Assembly: GCF_003946865.1 (NCBI RefSeq)
Contig: NZ_QXTH01000016.1
Coordinates: 32,648-96,647, forward strand
DNA from: Antribacter gilvus
GTDB lineage: Bacteria; Actinomycetota; Actinomycetes; Actinomycetales; Cellulomonadaceae
Length of the DNA: 64,000 nt
Reading direction: 5' to 3'
The first letter of the stretch is position 1; every line of letters begins with the position of its first letter. This document shows, one piece after another, positions 42,698 through 51,537 of this stretch. The notes beneath the pieces were generated by a model. The model ran no database searches, was not told where the DNA came from, and worked only from the letters and a program-made list of their open reading frames with translations. The translations under genes and the position numbers were made by a program.

Positions 42698-43435
42698 GTG
42701 ACCACTGCACCGCCCGCCGACCAGCTGAGGCTCCTGGAGGTCCAGGCGCTGGACACGCGTGCCCAGCAGCTGGCCCACCAGCGTCGCAACCTTCCCGTCC
42801 TCGCCCGGATCGCCGAGCTGGAGGGGCGCATCGCGGACCTGCACGGCTCGCTCGTCGAGTCGCGCACGCGGCTGGCCGACCTGCGCCGCGAGCTCACCAA
42901 GGCCGAGGCCGACGTGGAGCAGGTCCGTACCCGCGCCAGGCGTGACCAGTCGCGGCTCGAGAGCGGCGGCGTCGGCGCCAAGGACGCGGTGGCGCTGACC
43001 GACGAGCTGGCCTCGCTCGGCCGCCGTCAGGCCGCGCTCGAGGAGGTCGAGCTCGACGTCATGGAGCGCCTGGAGGCGCACGAGGACGCGCTCGCCAAGC
43101 TGGAGCAGGCCAACGACGAGCTGCTCGCGGACAAGGCCGCGGCCGAGGCCGAGCGTGACGCCGCCTGGGCCGAGCTCGACACCCAGGTCGCAGCGCTCGC
43201 CACCGAGCGCGCCCGCCTCGCCGACGGCCTCGATGCTGCCCTCGTCACCCTCTACGAGAAGCTGCGCGGCCAGCTCGGCGGCCTCGGTGCCGCGGCTCTC
43301 CGCGGCGGCCGGTGCGAGGGCTGCCGCCTCGACCTCAACCCGTCCGACCTCCAGGTCGCGCGCAACGCACCCCCGGAGCGGGTGGTGCGCTGCGAGGAGT
43401 GCGGGCGCATCCTCGTCCGCGGCGTCAAGGAGTAG
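42698..43435 (+). CDS. Zinc ribbon / coiled-coil protein (CdsZ-like)
   Basis: 245-aa protein from GTG 42698 behind GAGAGGAAC. Residues about 15-180 form a long coiled coil (VEQVRTRARRDQSRLESGGV, ALAKLEQANDELLADKAAAE). The C-terminus is a C4 zinc ribbon with Cys206, Cys209, Cys232 and Cys235 (GRCEGC and VRCEECGRILV). The same fold is found in the actinobacterial homologue of the chlamydial CT398/CdsZ group and in zf-RING_7-type proteins, of unknown function. In many actinobacteria it lies between NIF3 and a phosphatase, exactly as here. Cytoplasmic. Confidence 0.85.
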   Translation: MTTAPPADQLRLLEVQALDTRAQQLAHQRRNLPVLARIAELEGRIADLHGSLVESRTRLADLRRELTKAEADVEQVRTRARRDQSRLESGGVGAKDAVALTDELASLGRRQAALEEVELDVMERLEAHEDALAKLEQANDELLADKAAAEAERDAAWAELDTQVAALATERARLADGLDAALVTLYEKLRGQLGGLGAAALRGGRCEGCRLDLNPSDLQVARNAPPERVVRCEECGRILVRGVKE

Positions 43436-43521
43436 CCGGTGCCCGACGACGTCTCGCTCGCCCCGGCGCACCGGCCCGGCCGGGGCGGTGCGCGCCCGGG
43501 CGGTGCGCGCCCGGGCGGGTC

Positions 43522-44274
43522 GTGACGGTGACGCAGGACCCGACCGGCTCGGGGGCGGGCGCGCCACCGGGCCGGGACACGCACGTCCGCCCGCTCGGGG
43601 CCGTCACGCGGTTCGACGACGCGCTGCCGCTCACCGTGGTGCTGGTGCGTCACGGGGTGACCCCGATGACCGAGGCGCGCGGCTACTCCGGCTCGGACGT
43701 CCCCGGCCCGCCGCTGTCGCAACGCGGCCGCACACAGGCCGCGCAGGCGGCCGACGCCCTGTTCCGGACAGGCCGCGGCCGGGGCCGACGGCTCTGGCCC
43801 GACCTGCCCCGCGCGACCGCCATCGTGGCGTCGCCGCTCGTCCGCACCCGGGAGACGGCGGCCGCGATCGGTCGTCGGCTCGGCCTGCCCGTCACCACCG
43901 ACGACCGGTTCGCGGAGTGCCGGTTCGGCGAGTGGGAGGGTCTGACCGGGGTGGAGATCGAGCAGCGGTGGCCCGGCGAGCTGGCGCTCTGGCACTCCAC
44001 CGGCACGTATGCGCCGCCCGGCGGCGAGTCGTACACCCAGTGCGGCCTGCGCGTCTGGGACGGCCTGACCGCACTGGCCGACGGGGGAGCGGGCCGCACG
44101 GTCGTGGTCGTGGGTCATGCGGTGCAGATCCGGACCGCCGTGGGGCTCGCGTACGGGGCTCCCGCGTCGCACTGGTCGCGGCTGCGCGTGCCGCCGGCGT
44201 CGCTGTCGGTGCTGCGGCTGTGGTCGGACGGGACGAGCGAGGTCACCGTGGCGGGCTACCCGACGGACGGCTGA
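43522..44274 (+). CDS. Histidine phosphatase superfamily protein
   Basis: 250-aa phosphatase from GTG 43522. The catalytic RHG is at 43-45 in VVLVRHGVTPM, the second Arg in PLVRTRETAAAIGRRL, the Glu in AECRFGEWEGLTG, and the second His in VVVVGHAVQIRTAV. It resembles the C-terminal half of actinobacterial bifunctional RNase H/acid phosphatase proteins, which normally follow NIF3 and the zinc ribbon, but no RNase H domain precedes it. The 86 bp upstream start with a short GTG frame (VPDDVSLAPAHRPGRGG) and contain a 16-bp tandem repeat (GGCGGTGCGCGCCCGG). That stub may be the remains of the lost domain. The substrate is unknown, possibly a phospho-sugar. Confidence 0.82.
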   Translation: MTVTQDPTGSGAGAPPGRDTHVRPLGAVTRFDDALPLTVVLVRHGVTPMTEARGYSGSDVPGPPLSQRGRTQAAQAADALFRTGRGRGRRLWPDLPRATAIVASPLVRTRETAAAIGRRLGLPVTTDDRFAECRFGEWEGLTGVEIEQRWPGELALWHSTGTYAPPGGESYTQCGLRVWDGLTALADGGAGRTVVVVGHAVQIRTAVGLAYGAPASHWSRLRVPPASLSVLRLWSDGTSEVTVAGYPTDG

Positions 44275-44307
44275 CGGGCCCGCGCCGGCCACCCGCCGCG
44301 GCTCGCC

Positions 44308-45498
44308 CTACAGCACCCGCGGCGGCGCCGCGAACGCCCGCGCCAGCGGCACCAGCGCCAGGACCAGCACGGCGGGCAGCACGAACCCGACGCGGAGCGA
44401 GTCCGAGCCGACGAGCCCGGTCAGCACCGACCCGAGCAGCGCCCCCGCGTAGTTGAACTGGTTGAACCGGGCGATGACGGCGTCGACCCGCTCGCGCCCG
44501 CCGCCCGCGATCCGCGCCGCGGCGGAGAAGCTCAGCGGCGCCACCACCGCGACGCCCACGCCGAGCAGGGTGAAGCCCACCACGGCCACCTGCCACGACG
44601 GCGCGAGCACCACCAGCGCCAGCGCCGCGCACGCGACGAGCGCCCCGACCCGCAACACCGGCGCCACCCCGAAGCGCACCACGAGCCGGTCGCCCGCCAG
44701 GCGGGTCAGCATCGTCGCGACGAGGTAGGGGAACGTCGCGAGCGCCACCAGGTTCGAGGGCGTGTCGAACTCCCGCGCCAGGAGCGACGGCCCCCACGTG
44801 GTGGCGGCGGTGTCGACCATGTAGAACACGACGAGCCCGAGCCCCACGAGCACGATCGGCCGCCACGGCACCGGCACAGCCACAGGAATCGCGCCCGACG
44901 CCGGACCGGTCGCCCCTCCCGGCGTCGTCACCCCGGCCGTGACCCGCGCCAGGAACGGCGCGAACGCGATCGCCAGCGGCACCACCGCGACGACCGCGCT
45001 GGCCGCCACCGGGAGGCCGCCGAACGCCAGCGCCGCCGCGGCGGCGAGCACGCCGCCGATGGTCCAGTACCCGTGCGTGGACGGGAGGATGGGCCGCCCG
45101 GCCCGGTGCTCGATCGCGACCGCCTGCATGTTCGACGCCGCGTCCACCACTCCGAGGGCGACCCCGTACGCGGCCATCGCCGCGACGAAGACGGCCTGGC
45201 TCGGGGCCAGCACCAGCACGGGGACCGCCGCCCCGGCGAGGAGCAGGCCGGCGCGGAGCACCGTCGCGCTGCCGAGGCGTCGGGCGGCGGGCTCGGCCAC
45301 GACCGAACCGAGCCCGGCGAGCAGCACCATCATGAGGAGGAGGAGCGAGAGCGTCACCTCGTCCAGCAGCCACAGTTCCTGGAACCGCGGCAGCCGCGTC
45401 GTCAGGCTGATGTAGACGAACCCCTGGGCGAAGAAGGCCGCGGCGACCGCCACTCGGGCGGTGCGAAGGTTCCCCTGGCTGCTCATGGGCGAATCCAA
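44308..45498 (-). CDS. MFS transporter
   Basis: 396-aa membrane protein with twelve predicted helices. The N-terminal RVAVAAAFFAQGFVYISLTT, FQELWLLDEVTLSLLLLMMV and GSVVAEPAARRLGSATVLRA resemble the sugar/inner membrane transporter branch near YbjJ. The second half begins with RPIVLVGLGLVVFYMVDTAA and has FPYLVATMLTRLAGDRLVVR. The substrate is unknown. It lies between the phosphatase and YaaA genes, with YaaA on the same strand immediately upstream but 15 bp apart, so co-transcription with yaaA is likely. An internal ATG at 45486 is also possible. Confidence 0.82.
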   Translation of the reverse strand: MDSPMSSQGNLRTARVAVAAAFFAQGFVYISLTTRLPRFQELWLLDEVTLSLLLLMMVLLAGLGSVVAEPAARRLGSATVLRAGLLLAGAAVPVLVLAPSQAVFVAAMAAYGVALGVVDAASNMQAVAIEHRAGRPILPSTHGYWTIGGVLAAAAALAFGGLPVAASAVVAVVPLAIAFAPFLARVTAGVTTPGGATGPASGAIPVAVPVPWRPIVLVGLGLVVFYMVDTAATTWGPSLLAREFDTPSNLVALATFPYLVATMLTRLAGDRLVVRFGVAPVLRVGALVACAALALVVLAPSWQVAVVGFTLLGVGVAVVAPLSFSAAARIAGGGRERVDAVIARFNQFNYAGALLGSVLTGLVGSDSLRVGFVLPAVLVLALVPLARAFAAPPRVL

Positions 45499-45513
45499 CC
45501 AGCCGGAGGTGGA

Positions 45514-46341
45514 TCAGGCCAGGACAAGCTCCAGCGTGCGCGGACCGCGGGCCCGGCCGTCGAGCAGGCTCACCTCGATCAGGGTCTGGTCTCGGCCGCT
45601 CCCGATCTCGGTCAGCAGGACCGTGCCGACCAGCTCCTGGGTAGCCTTCAGCACCTCCTCGGCCGACGTGGGCTCAGCCTCCCGCCGCAGCAGGTGCCCG
45701 GCGAGCACGCCGCGCGTGTGCTTCGCGTTGTGCGACACCACCGACCGCTTCCCGTCCACCTCGCGCAGCACGCGGACCTCGACCCAGTCGGCCGCGTCCG
45801 CGCCGCTCACCTCGGGCCGCCACGCCGCCACGTAGGTGGCGGACCGGCAGTCGACCACGACGTCGCCCGCCGCCCGCCCGTCGAGCGCCGAGGCCAGGGC
45901 GGGCTTCCAGGCCCGGGCGAGCGGGCCGACGTCGGGCAGCGTGACGCCCATGCTCAGCCGGTAGGCCGGGATGCGGTCGCCCGGGGCGACCGCGCCCCAC
46001 AGGCCGGAGAAGATCCGGACCGACTCCTGCGCGCGCCGCGCGGCGGGGCCGTCGAGGTGGGCGAGGCCTGCCGCGGCGTAGAGGACGCCGGTGTAGACCT
46101 GGGCTGCGGGGGCTGTCGGCGCTGTGCGCAGGCCGGTGTTGCGGGCCACCTCGTCGGCGAGGCCTTCGCTCACGCCGAGAATGGTGGTGGCGTCGGGACG
46201 GGCGCTGGCCGCTGCCAGGGCGTCGAGGACGAGATCACGCTGCGTGGTGAGCTCCGGGTGCGCGAGAGCCGCGAGATCGAGGGGAGCGGCGCCGTCGGGC
46301 GCGGGCGTCTTGCCCTCGGAGGGCGGCAGCAGGAGGAGCAC
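45514..46341 (-). CDS. yaaA: Peroxide stress protein YaaA
   Basis: 275-aa UPF0246/DUF328 protein. It starts MLLLLPPSEGKTPAPDGAAP, the diagnostic LLPPSEGK motif, and has VYTGVLYAAAGLAHLDG, ESVRIFSGLWGAVAPGDRIP, AYRLSMGVTLPDVGPL and SHNAKHTRGVLAGHLL. In E. coli, YaaA lowers intracellular iron during hydrogen peroxide stress and binds DNA. Length (about 255-275) is normal. The start is GTG 46341. It is the promoter-proximal gene of the pair with the MFS transporter and lies divergent from the tautomerase gene. Confidence 0.9.
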   Translation of the reverse strand: MLLLLPPSEGKTPAPDGAAPLDLAALAHPELTTQRDLVLDALAAASARPDATTILGVSEGLADEVARNTGLRTAPTAPAAQVYTGVLYAAAGLAHLDGPAARRAQESVRIFSGLWGAVAPGDRIPAYRLSMGVTLPDVGPLARAWKPALASALDGRAAGDVVVDCRSATYVAAWRPEVSGADAADWVEVRVLREVDGKRSVVSHNAKHTRGVLAGHLLRREAEPTSAEEVLKATQELVGTVLLTEIGSGRDQTLIEVSLLDGRARGPRTLELVLA

Positions 46342-46413
46342 GCGTCAAGCCTAAGCGCGACCACCTGCCAGGCCTCTCGCCCGCGGTGCGACGGGCGTCA
46401 CTACGGTGTCGGC

Positions 46414-46797
46414 ATGGCACACGTGAAGGTCTACGGCAGGCGGTCGGTCTGGGCGGAGCGGCGGCAGGAGGTCTCCGAACTCCTCCACGCGGCGCTGGTC
46501 TCCGCGTGGCAGCTCCCGGAGGACAAGCGCTTCCAGCGCTTCCTCCTCCTGGACGACGACGACCTGGTCGCCCCCCGCTCCGACGCCTACCTCGTGGTCG
46601 AGGTGCTCTGCTTCACGGGCCGCAGCCGCGAGGCGCGCCGCGCTCTCATCGCCGCGATGTACGACGACGTCGCGCCCGCCCTCCGGCTGTCGGCCGACGA
46701 CCTCGAGATCGTCATCGTGGAGAGCCCGCGCGAGAACTGGGGGATCCGGGGCGTGAGCGGGGACGAGCTGGCGCTGACGTACCGCGTGGACGTGTGA
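46414..46797 (+). CDS. Tautomerase-fold protein lacking the Pro1 catalytic residue
   Basis: 127-aa protein from ATG 46414. It has the tautomerase-superfamily fold signatures of the larger (~125-residue) branch, with an N-terminal strand AHVKVYGRRSVWAERRQEV, a central FLLLDDDDLVAPRSDAYLVV, and the second half EIVIVESPRENWGIRGVSG. In active tautomerases the residue after Met is Pro, the catalytic base. Here it is Ala, so classic activity is unlikely unless another residue replaces it. It is divergent from YaaA, 72 bp away. It may be a scaffold or a different enzyme. Confidence 0.65.
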   Translation: MAHVKVYGRRSVWAERRQEVSELLHAALVSAWQLPEDKRFQRFLLLDDDDLVAPRSDAYLVVEVLCFTGRSREARRALIAAMYDDVAPALRLSADDLEIVIVESPRENWGIRGVSGDELALTYRVDV

Positions 46798-46839
46798 CGC
46801 GGCTGTGCACCGACCCGTCCGACCTGTACGTTCGCCGAC

Positions 46840-47508
46840 GTGGAGGGGACTGAGCACGTACTGATCGGGCCGGAGCCCGGATGGCAGCGGGAGTTCTCGC
46901 GGTGGGCGGACGCGCGAGGGCCACGGCTGCTTCCACGGTCCGCGGGCCAGACCGTCCTCGTGCTCAACCCCTCTGTGTCGGCGGAGCGGCGGGGAAAGGT
47001 GGTCGACAGGTTGTCGGCCTGCGTCGAGGATGAGCAGCGAGCCGTCCGGCGCTACGGGATCGTGTCGAGGGTCTCCACGGTCGGGATCCTCGGTGGGTGG
47101 TTCGTCGGGATGCTCACCTGGACGCTGAGCTGGCCTGACCGAGTGATCTGGACCGTGGTGTTCCCGACCTTCCTGGTCTCGTTTCCGTTCATGGCCGCGA
47201 TGAAGCTCATGGGGCAGCGGGTCCGGGATACCGACGAGCTGCTGAGGCTGAGGGCGACGGAGTCCCCGGACGTTGTCCGAGGACTCCCGGCGGGGGGTGC
47301 CGGCGAGCATGAGCGCCGGGATCCTCTACCCGTTGTCGAGGCCGTTCGGGGCGCGATGGGGCTCGCGCCGGAGGACCGGCTGGCGTTCGCCCGGGTCATG
47401 TGGGCTTACGCGGTCGAGGTCACTGAGCCCGTGCCTGCGGGGAGTGCCGCGGTACTGGTCCAGCTGGAAGAGGCGATCCGGCACTACGCCCGCCAGGTTT
47501 CACCGTAG
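46840..47508 (+). CDS. Hypothetical membrane protein, 222 aa
   Basis: Not recognised. From GTG 46840 behind a weak site. An N-terminal soluble part (about 1-72) precedes two adjacent hydrophobic helices (VSTVGILGGWFVGMLTWTLS and RVIWTVVFPTFLVSFPFMAA, about residues 75-118), which form a hairpin in the membrane. A helical cytoplasmic C-terminal part follows (PVVEAVRGAMGLAPEDRLAF). It ends 11 bp before RNase P RNA, so it may share a transcript with rnpB. No enzymatic motif. Confidence 0.6.
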   Translation: MEGTEHVLIGPEPGWQREFSRWADARGPRLLPRSAGQTVLVLNPSVSAERRGKVVDRLSACVEDEQRAVRRYGIVSRVSTVGILGGWFVGMLTWTLSWPDRVIWTVVFPTFLVSFPFMAAMKLMGQRVRDTDELLRLRATESPDVVRGLPAGGAGEHERRDPLPVVEAVRGAMGLAPEDRLAFARVMWAYAVEVTEPVPAGSAAVLVQLEEAIRHYARQVSP

Positions 47509-47519
47509 AATCGGTGCGC

Positions 47520-47917
47520 GGACGAGTCGGTTGGACGGTCGCGGCTCCGGGTAACCGGGGGCGAGGAACGTCCGGGCTCCACAGGGCAAGGTGGTGGCTA
47601 ACGGCCACCCGGGGTGACCCGCGGGACAGTGCCACAGAGAGCAGACCGCCTCCGGCCTCCGGGCCGGCGGTAAGGGTGAAAGGGTGGTGTAAGAGACCAC
47701 CAGCGTTCCCGGTGACGGGAGCGGCTAGGTAAACCCCACCTGGAGCAAGGTCAGACAGGCTGTGTTTGAGGGCTGCCCGCCCGACTCTCCTCGGAGAGAC
47801 ACAGTCGGGTAGACCGCTCGAGCCCTGCGGCAACGCAGGGCCTAGATGGATGGCCGTCGCCCGCGCGGGGGTAACCGCGCGCGGGGACAGAACCCGGCGT
47901 ACAGACCGACTCGTCCG
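47520..47917 (+). ncRNA. rnpB: RNase P RNA component (class A)
   Basis: About 398 nt. The 5' end GGACGAGTCGG pairs with the 3' end CCGACTCGTCC (P1). Hallmarks in order are GAGGAACGTCCGGGCTCCACAG (trimmed: GAGGAACGTCCGG), ACAGAGAGCAGACCG, GGTAAGGGTGAAAGGG, CACCTGGAGCAAGGTCAGAC and AGATGGATGGCC, then ACAGAACCCGGCGTACAG at the 3' side. A T-run follows at about 47918. It matures tRNA 5' ends together with RnpA. It lies immediately before the integrated element. Confidence 0.95.
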
Positions 47918-47962
47918 TTTTTACGAGCCTGACCTGCATCGGAGCCCCGGCCATCGGGGCCC

Positions 47963-47993
47963 GGTACACATTGGGTACACATGGCTGTGTACC
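47963..47993. repeat. Clustered GTACACA motifs, candidate integrase arm-type sites / attL area
   Basis: Two direct GGTACACAT motifs (47963-47971 and 47974-47982) and an inverted TGTGTACC (47986-47993) lie 45 bp past the rnpB end and at the left border of the mobile region. The rest of 47918-48157 shows no gene. Confidence 0.45.
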
Positions 47994-48157
47994 GTGATGG
48001 CCTCAAGCCGCAGGTCGCCCTCTGTAGACCAAGAGACCGGAGTCGTGGACTCCCAGGGCGACGCTGGGCCTTATGTACGGGGGCGCACGGCGCGCACGTG
48101 TGACGGGATCGCCACGGAGTCCGGACGCTTGTCGGTACCACCTGCGACAATGCCATC

Positions 48158-49183
48158 GTGAAGTTCAAGCGCCGCAACCTCGAGGCTCTCGGTTCCCTGA
48201 TCGTGGGCAACGCGGGTCGTGACGACGCCGAGAACGAGGACGAGGCCACGTACTTCCCGTACCGCTCCAGCATGTACATCACGGAGTTCTTTCAGGAGCT
48301 GGACACGGAGTACGAGCATGACGGCTCAACTCGCCATCGCTGGGTCGCTAACGTGCTGGAAGAGATGCTGGCTGAACCGCACGACGGTCCTACCCGCCCG
48401 CCGGAGATCTTCTGTCGCCTCATCGACCAGTTGATGAGCCCATCGGATCGGCTCAACGAAGGACCCGACCGCCCGCGTGCGCTGGCGCAGCTCAACAAGG
48501 CTCTCGGCCGCGAGGGCTTCGAGGCGTTCTATGGCGAAGACAACCACTGCTACCTCCGTCATGTCGGCACCCAGACCGTCACGGTGCTTGCGGCGAACCC
48601 GCACCGGCCGTTCAGCAAGGCCGAGCAGGAGCGTCGGCAGCTCTTGGCCGGCTACCTCGACCACTGCAGTGAGGACGACCTCATTGAGGAAGTGCTGCTT
48701 CCGCTCTTCCGGCAGCTCGGCTACCACCGCATCACAGCGGCTGGACACAAGGACAAGGCACTGGAGTACGGCAAAGACGTCTGGATGCGCTACACCTTGC
48801 CGACCCAGCACGTTCTTTACTTCGGTATTCAGGCGAAGAAGGGCAAGCTCGACTCTTCAGGCGTCACGAAGACCGGCAACGCCAACATGGCAGAGATTCA
48901 CAACCAGGCGCTCATGATGCTGGCGCACGAGATCTTCGATCCCGAGATTAACCGCCGGGTGCTGGTCGACCACGCCTTCATCGTTGCGGGTGGCGAGATC
49001 ACCAAGGCAGCCCGCAACTGGCTTGGCAACGCCCTCGACGCCACCAAGCGCAGCCAGATCATGTTCATGGACCGCGACGACATCTTGAACCTTTATGTCG
49101 TCACCAGCCTGCCCTTGCCCGAAGGGGCACTGCCGCCGCCACCCTTGAACCCGTGGTCGACAAGTGACGAGCCGCCGTTCTGA
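48158..49183 (+). CDS. PD-(D/E)xK nuclease-like protein with AbiJ-type N-terminal region
   Basis: 341-aa protein from GTG 48158. The C-terminal half shows a restriction-endonuclease-like core: Glu203-Tyr-Gly-Lys-Asp207 in ALEYGKDVWM, then the strand VLYFGIQAKKGKLD with Gln225-x-Lys227. The N-terminal part (SLIVGNAGRDDAENEDEATY, YFPYRSSMYITEFFQELDTE, YEHDGSTRHRWVANVLEEML) resembles the helical N-terminal domains of AbiJ-type abortive infection proteins; that family call is from memory and tentative. It is less GC-rich than its neighbours, a sign of transfer. It is the first cargo gene after rnpB and likely acts in defence against phages or plasmids, cutting DNA or RNA on activation. Confidence 0.6.
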   Translation: MKFKRRNLEALGSLIVGNAGRDDAENEDEATYFPYRSSMYITEFFQELDTEYEHDGSTRHRWVANVLEEMLAEPHDGPTRPPEIFCRLIDQLMSPSDRLNEGPDRPRALAQLNKALGREGFEAFYGEDNHCYLRHVGTQTVTVLAANPHRPFSKAEQERRQLLAGYLDHCSEDDLIEEVLLPLFRQLGYHRITAAGHKDKALEYGKDVWMRYTLPTQHVLYFGIQAKKGKLDSSGVTKTGNANMAEIHNQALMMLAHEIFDPEINRRVLVDHAFIVAGGEITKAARNWLGNALDATKRSQIMFMDRDDILNLYVVTSLPLPEGALPPPPLNPWSTSDEPPF

Positions 49184-49214
49184 GAGGGCTATTCAGCCCG
49201 CGAGTCGGGCGTGG

Positions 49215-50752
49215 TCAGGCGTGCAGGATGCGGTGACGGGGCAGGTCGAAGCCGGCTCGGCCGTACATCTGCCGCTTGAGCATCTTGGTGCGGGTGTTCA
49301 CGCCTTCGGTGCGTCCGTTGTGGTGCTCGGTTGTCAGCGCGGCGAGGACGGCGTCGAGGCCCTGGGCGATCCCGCGGACGAAGCAGTGCACGTGAGGCAG
49401 GTCGGCGGCGCGGGCCTGGTCGAGCAGCCACGCGTCCAGCGCGTCCGCGTTGTCGTCATCGGGGGCGAGCAGGGCCGCGAAGGAGCGCACGAGGTCGGCC
49501 AGCACCGTCATCTCGGGGCACGCGGCGACGATCTCGGCGAGGCGGCCGGCCTGGGTATCGGTGAGGTTCGCAGGCTTGGTCAGTAGCAGCCTTGCCGCGC
49601 GGCGCGGGGAGAGGTGCGGGTGGTCGTCGGTGTGCCTGTTCTGGTTCAGGTACCAGTAGAGCAGGTTCTGCGAGCCGGTGTACCCCTGCTCGCGGATCTC
49701 GGCTAGGAGCTGGGTGACGCTCACCGCCGGTTCGGCGGCGCGGCGATCACGGAGGTGGTCGCGGTAGGGGTCGACCATGCAGGCCCGGTAGCGCGGTGGG
49801 CGGGCGATCTGCTCGGGTCGGGTCGCGCGGTCGTACCGCTTGACGGTGTTCAGCGCGATACCGAGCCGGCGGGCGCAGTCCAGCAGCCCGACGCCCGCGG
49901 CGCGCAGGTCGTGGACCTGCTGCCACCGCTCGGCCGTGGTCTCGGCGATCCTGCCCTTGCGCATCCCGGTTGCTGTCGCCGCGGCCCAGCACGCGGAGTG
50001 GGCGGCGACCTCCTTGCCGACGGCGTCGGCGAGGCCTCGCCACAGGTGCCACCGGTCGGCGACCTGCACGGTGTCTGGCAGCGCCTCGCGGATCGCCTGG
50101 GCGTAGACGGTCGACCCGTCCCGGCAGGCGACCTCGACTCCGGGATGGTCGAGCAGCAACGCCTTGACGACGCCCGCGCCGCGGCCCTCGATCACGTCCA
50201 CCCGGCGGCCCGTCTCCGCGTCGATGAGGACGGTCGCGTAGACCTGTCCGCGGTGTAGTGCGAAGTCGTCGATCCCCAGCACCCGCGGCACCTCGACCGG
50301 CGGCAGTGGGATCCTGCGCAGAGTCCGTAGCGCCGTGTCCCGCGAGGTCTCGATGCCCAGGACCGGCAGGACCCGGACCGAGGCCCGGCCCGCGAGCTCG
50401 GTCACCACGCATCCGATCGTCCCGGCTAGCCGGACCGTGCGCCGCTGATAGCGCTCCAGCACCCCGGGGACCTGCTCTCGGAACGTCTTGCGCGCGCAGC
50501 CTGCCGCCTGGCAGACCAAGCGCCGGACCCGTACCCGCAGCTCGACGCGGACCCCAGCGACCGGCAGGTCAGCCGGCGAGCGCTCGTGCAACGCGTGGAC
50601 CCGCTCCGACAGCGCCCCGCAGACCGGGCAGGCGACAGGCCCAGCCGCCGTCGCCGCGGACACGACCAGCCGCCACGCTCGGCCACGTCATGGACAACCA
50701 ACCCCTGCAGATCCCGGAACACCGCTCTGACCAGCGCTTTCGCATCGCCCAC
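49215..50752 (-). mobile_element. ISL3 family transposase, frameshifted
   Basis: The main frame from 50663 to 49215 encodes 482 residues with the N-terminal zinc finger region ACPVCGALSERVHALHERSP, the DDE_Tnp_ISL3 core IDDFALHRGQVYATVLIDAE, RDGSTVYAQAIREALPDTVQ, VADRWHLWRGLADAV, and the end TEHHNGRTEGVNTRTKMLKR. The missing N-terminus lies in another frame (MGDAKALVRAVFRDLQGLVV, then HDVAERGG), starting at ATG 50752. The two join only with a frame change near 50665-50672. The copy is therefore probably inactive. I could not define terminal inverted repeats. Confidence 0.85.
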
Positions 50753-50892
50753 GGCAGATCATGACAGGCCTCCCGGGCCCCCGGGGCCAACCACCAGAAG
50801 TGCGACAAGGCCGTTCATATCTGACACTCCCAGGGCGGCCGGTGATGGCCTCCTGAGGTTCCGGGGCCGGGCTGGGCCATAGCCTTGGCGCC

Positions 50893-51408
50893 GTGACGAC
50901 CTACCCGTACCTCGGCGTCGAGGGCTACCAGCCGGGCTATCAGCGCGGCCTCGCAACGATCGCGGAAACGCATCGGCGGCGTCTCGCGGGACTCGTCGGT
51001 CAGCGCCTCACCCGCGCGTGGCTGCTCTGGGATCGCGAGCGCGACGAGTGGTTCGCCGACGCACCGGTGCTCCTCGAGTTCGACAGTGAGCAGGTCGAGG
51101 TCCAGCACCACAAGTTCGATGAGCTGTCACTCACCTGGAACATGGTTGACCCGGGCTGTCCTGTGCGGTTCGAGGACTTCGACTTGTGCTGGCGGAGCGA
51201 CGCGGCGGCGGTCTTGTCGGGCCTCCAAGGCCAGTCCGTCAGGCAAGTCTCGTTGCTCGAATGGCGGGGCCGCGACATGGTCAGCGACATGGTCGCTGTC
51301 CATCTCGTGTTCGACGACGGGCGGGTGACCGTCTATAACGCGCTGGACGAGAACGGGCTGTCGTTCGACGACCCGCAGCCTGAGTACTCCTGGCACCGGA
51401 TCGGGTGA
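50893..51408 (+). CDS. Hypothetical protein, 171 aa
   Basis: Not recognised. It starts at GTG 50893 (MTTYPYLGVEGYQPGYQRGL) and is soluble, with the sequence of a small alpha/beta protein (LTRAWLLWDRERDEWFADAP, VLLEFDSEQVEVQHHKFDEL, DMVAVHLVFDDGRVTVYNAL, DENGLSF). Trp-rich and acidic, of a kind often seen among small immunity-type or island proteins, but no family can be named. It lies inside the mobile region between the IS and the TIR-like gene, without an operon partner. Confidence 0.6.
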   Translation: MTTYPYLGVEGYQPGYQRGLATIAETHRRRLAGLVGQRLTRAWLLWDRERDEWFADAPVLLEFDSEQVEVQHHKFDELSLTWNMVDPGCPVRFEDFDLCWRSDAAAVLSGLQGQSVRQVSLLEWRGRDMVSDMVAVHLVFDDGRVTVYNALDENGLSFDDPQPEYSWHRIG

Positions 51409-51537
51409 CACGGCGCGTGCACCTGTTGGGCGTGTACCGCTGGACGCCGCTGGTGGCATTACGACGGCGGGGTCAACTAACGTAAGCAGGCAGGGCACCG
51501 TGTCCTACGGTGCGTCCGATCTGCCGGATGGGGAAGC

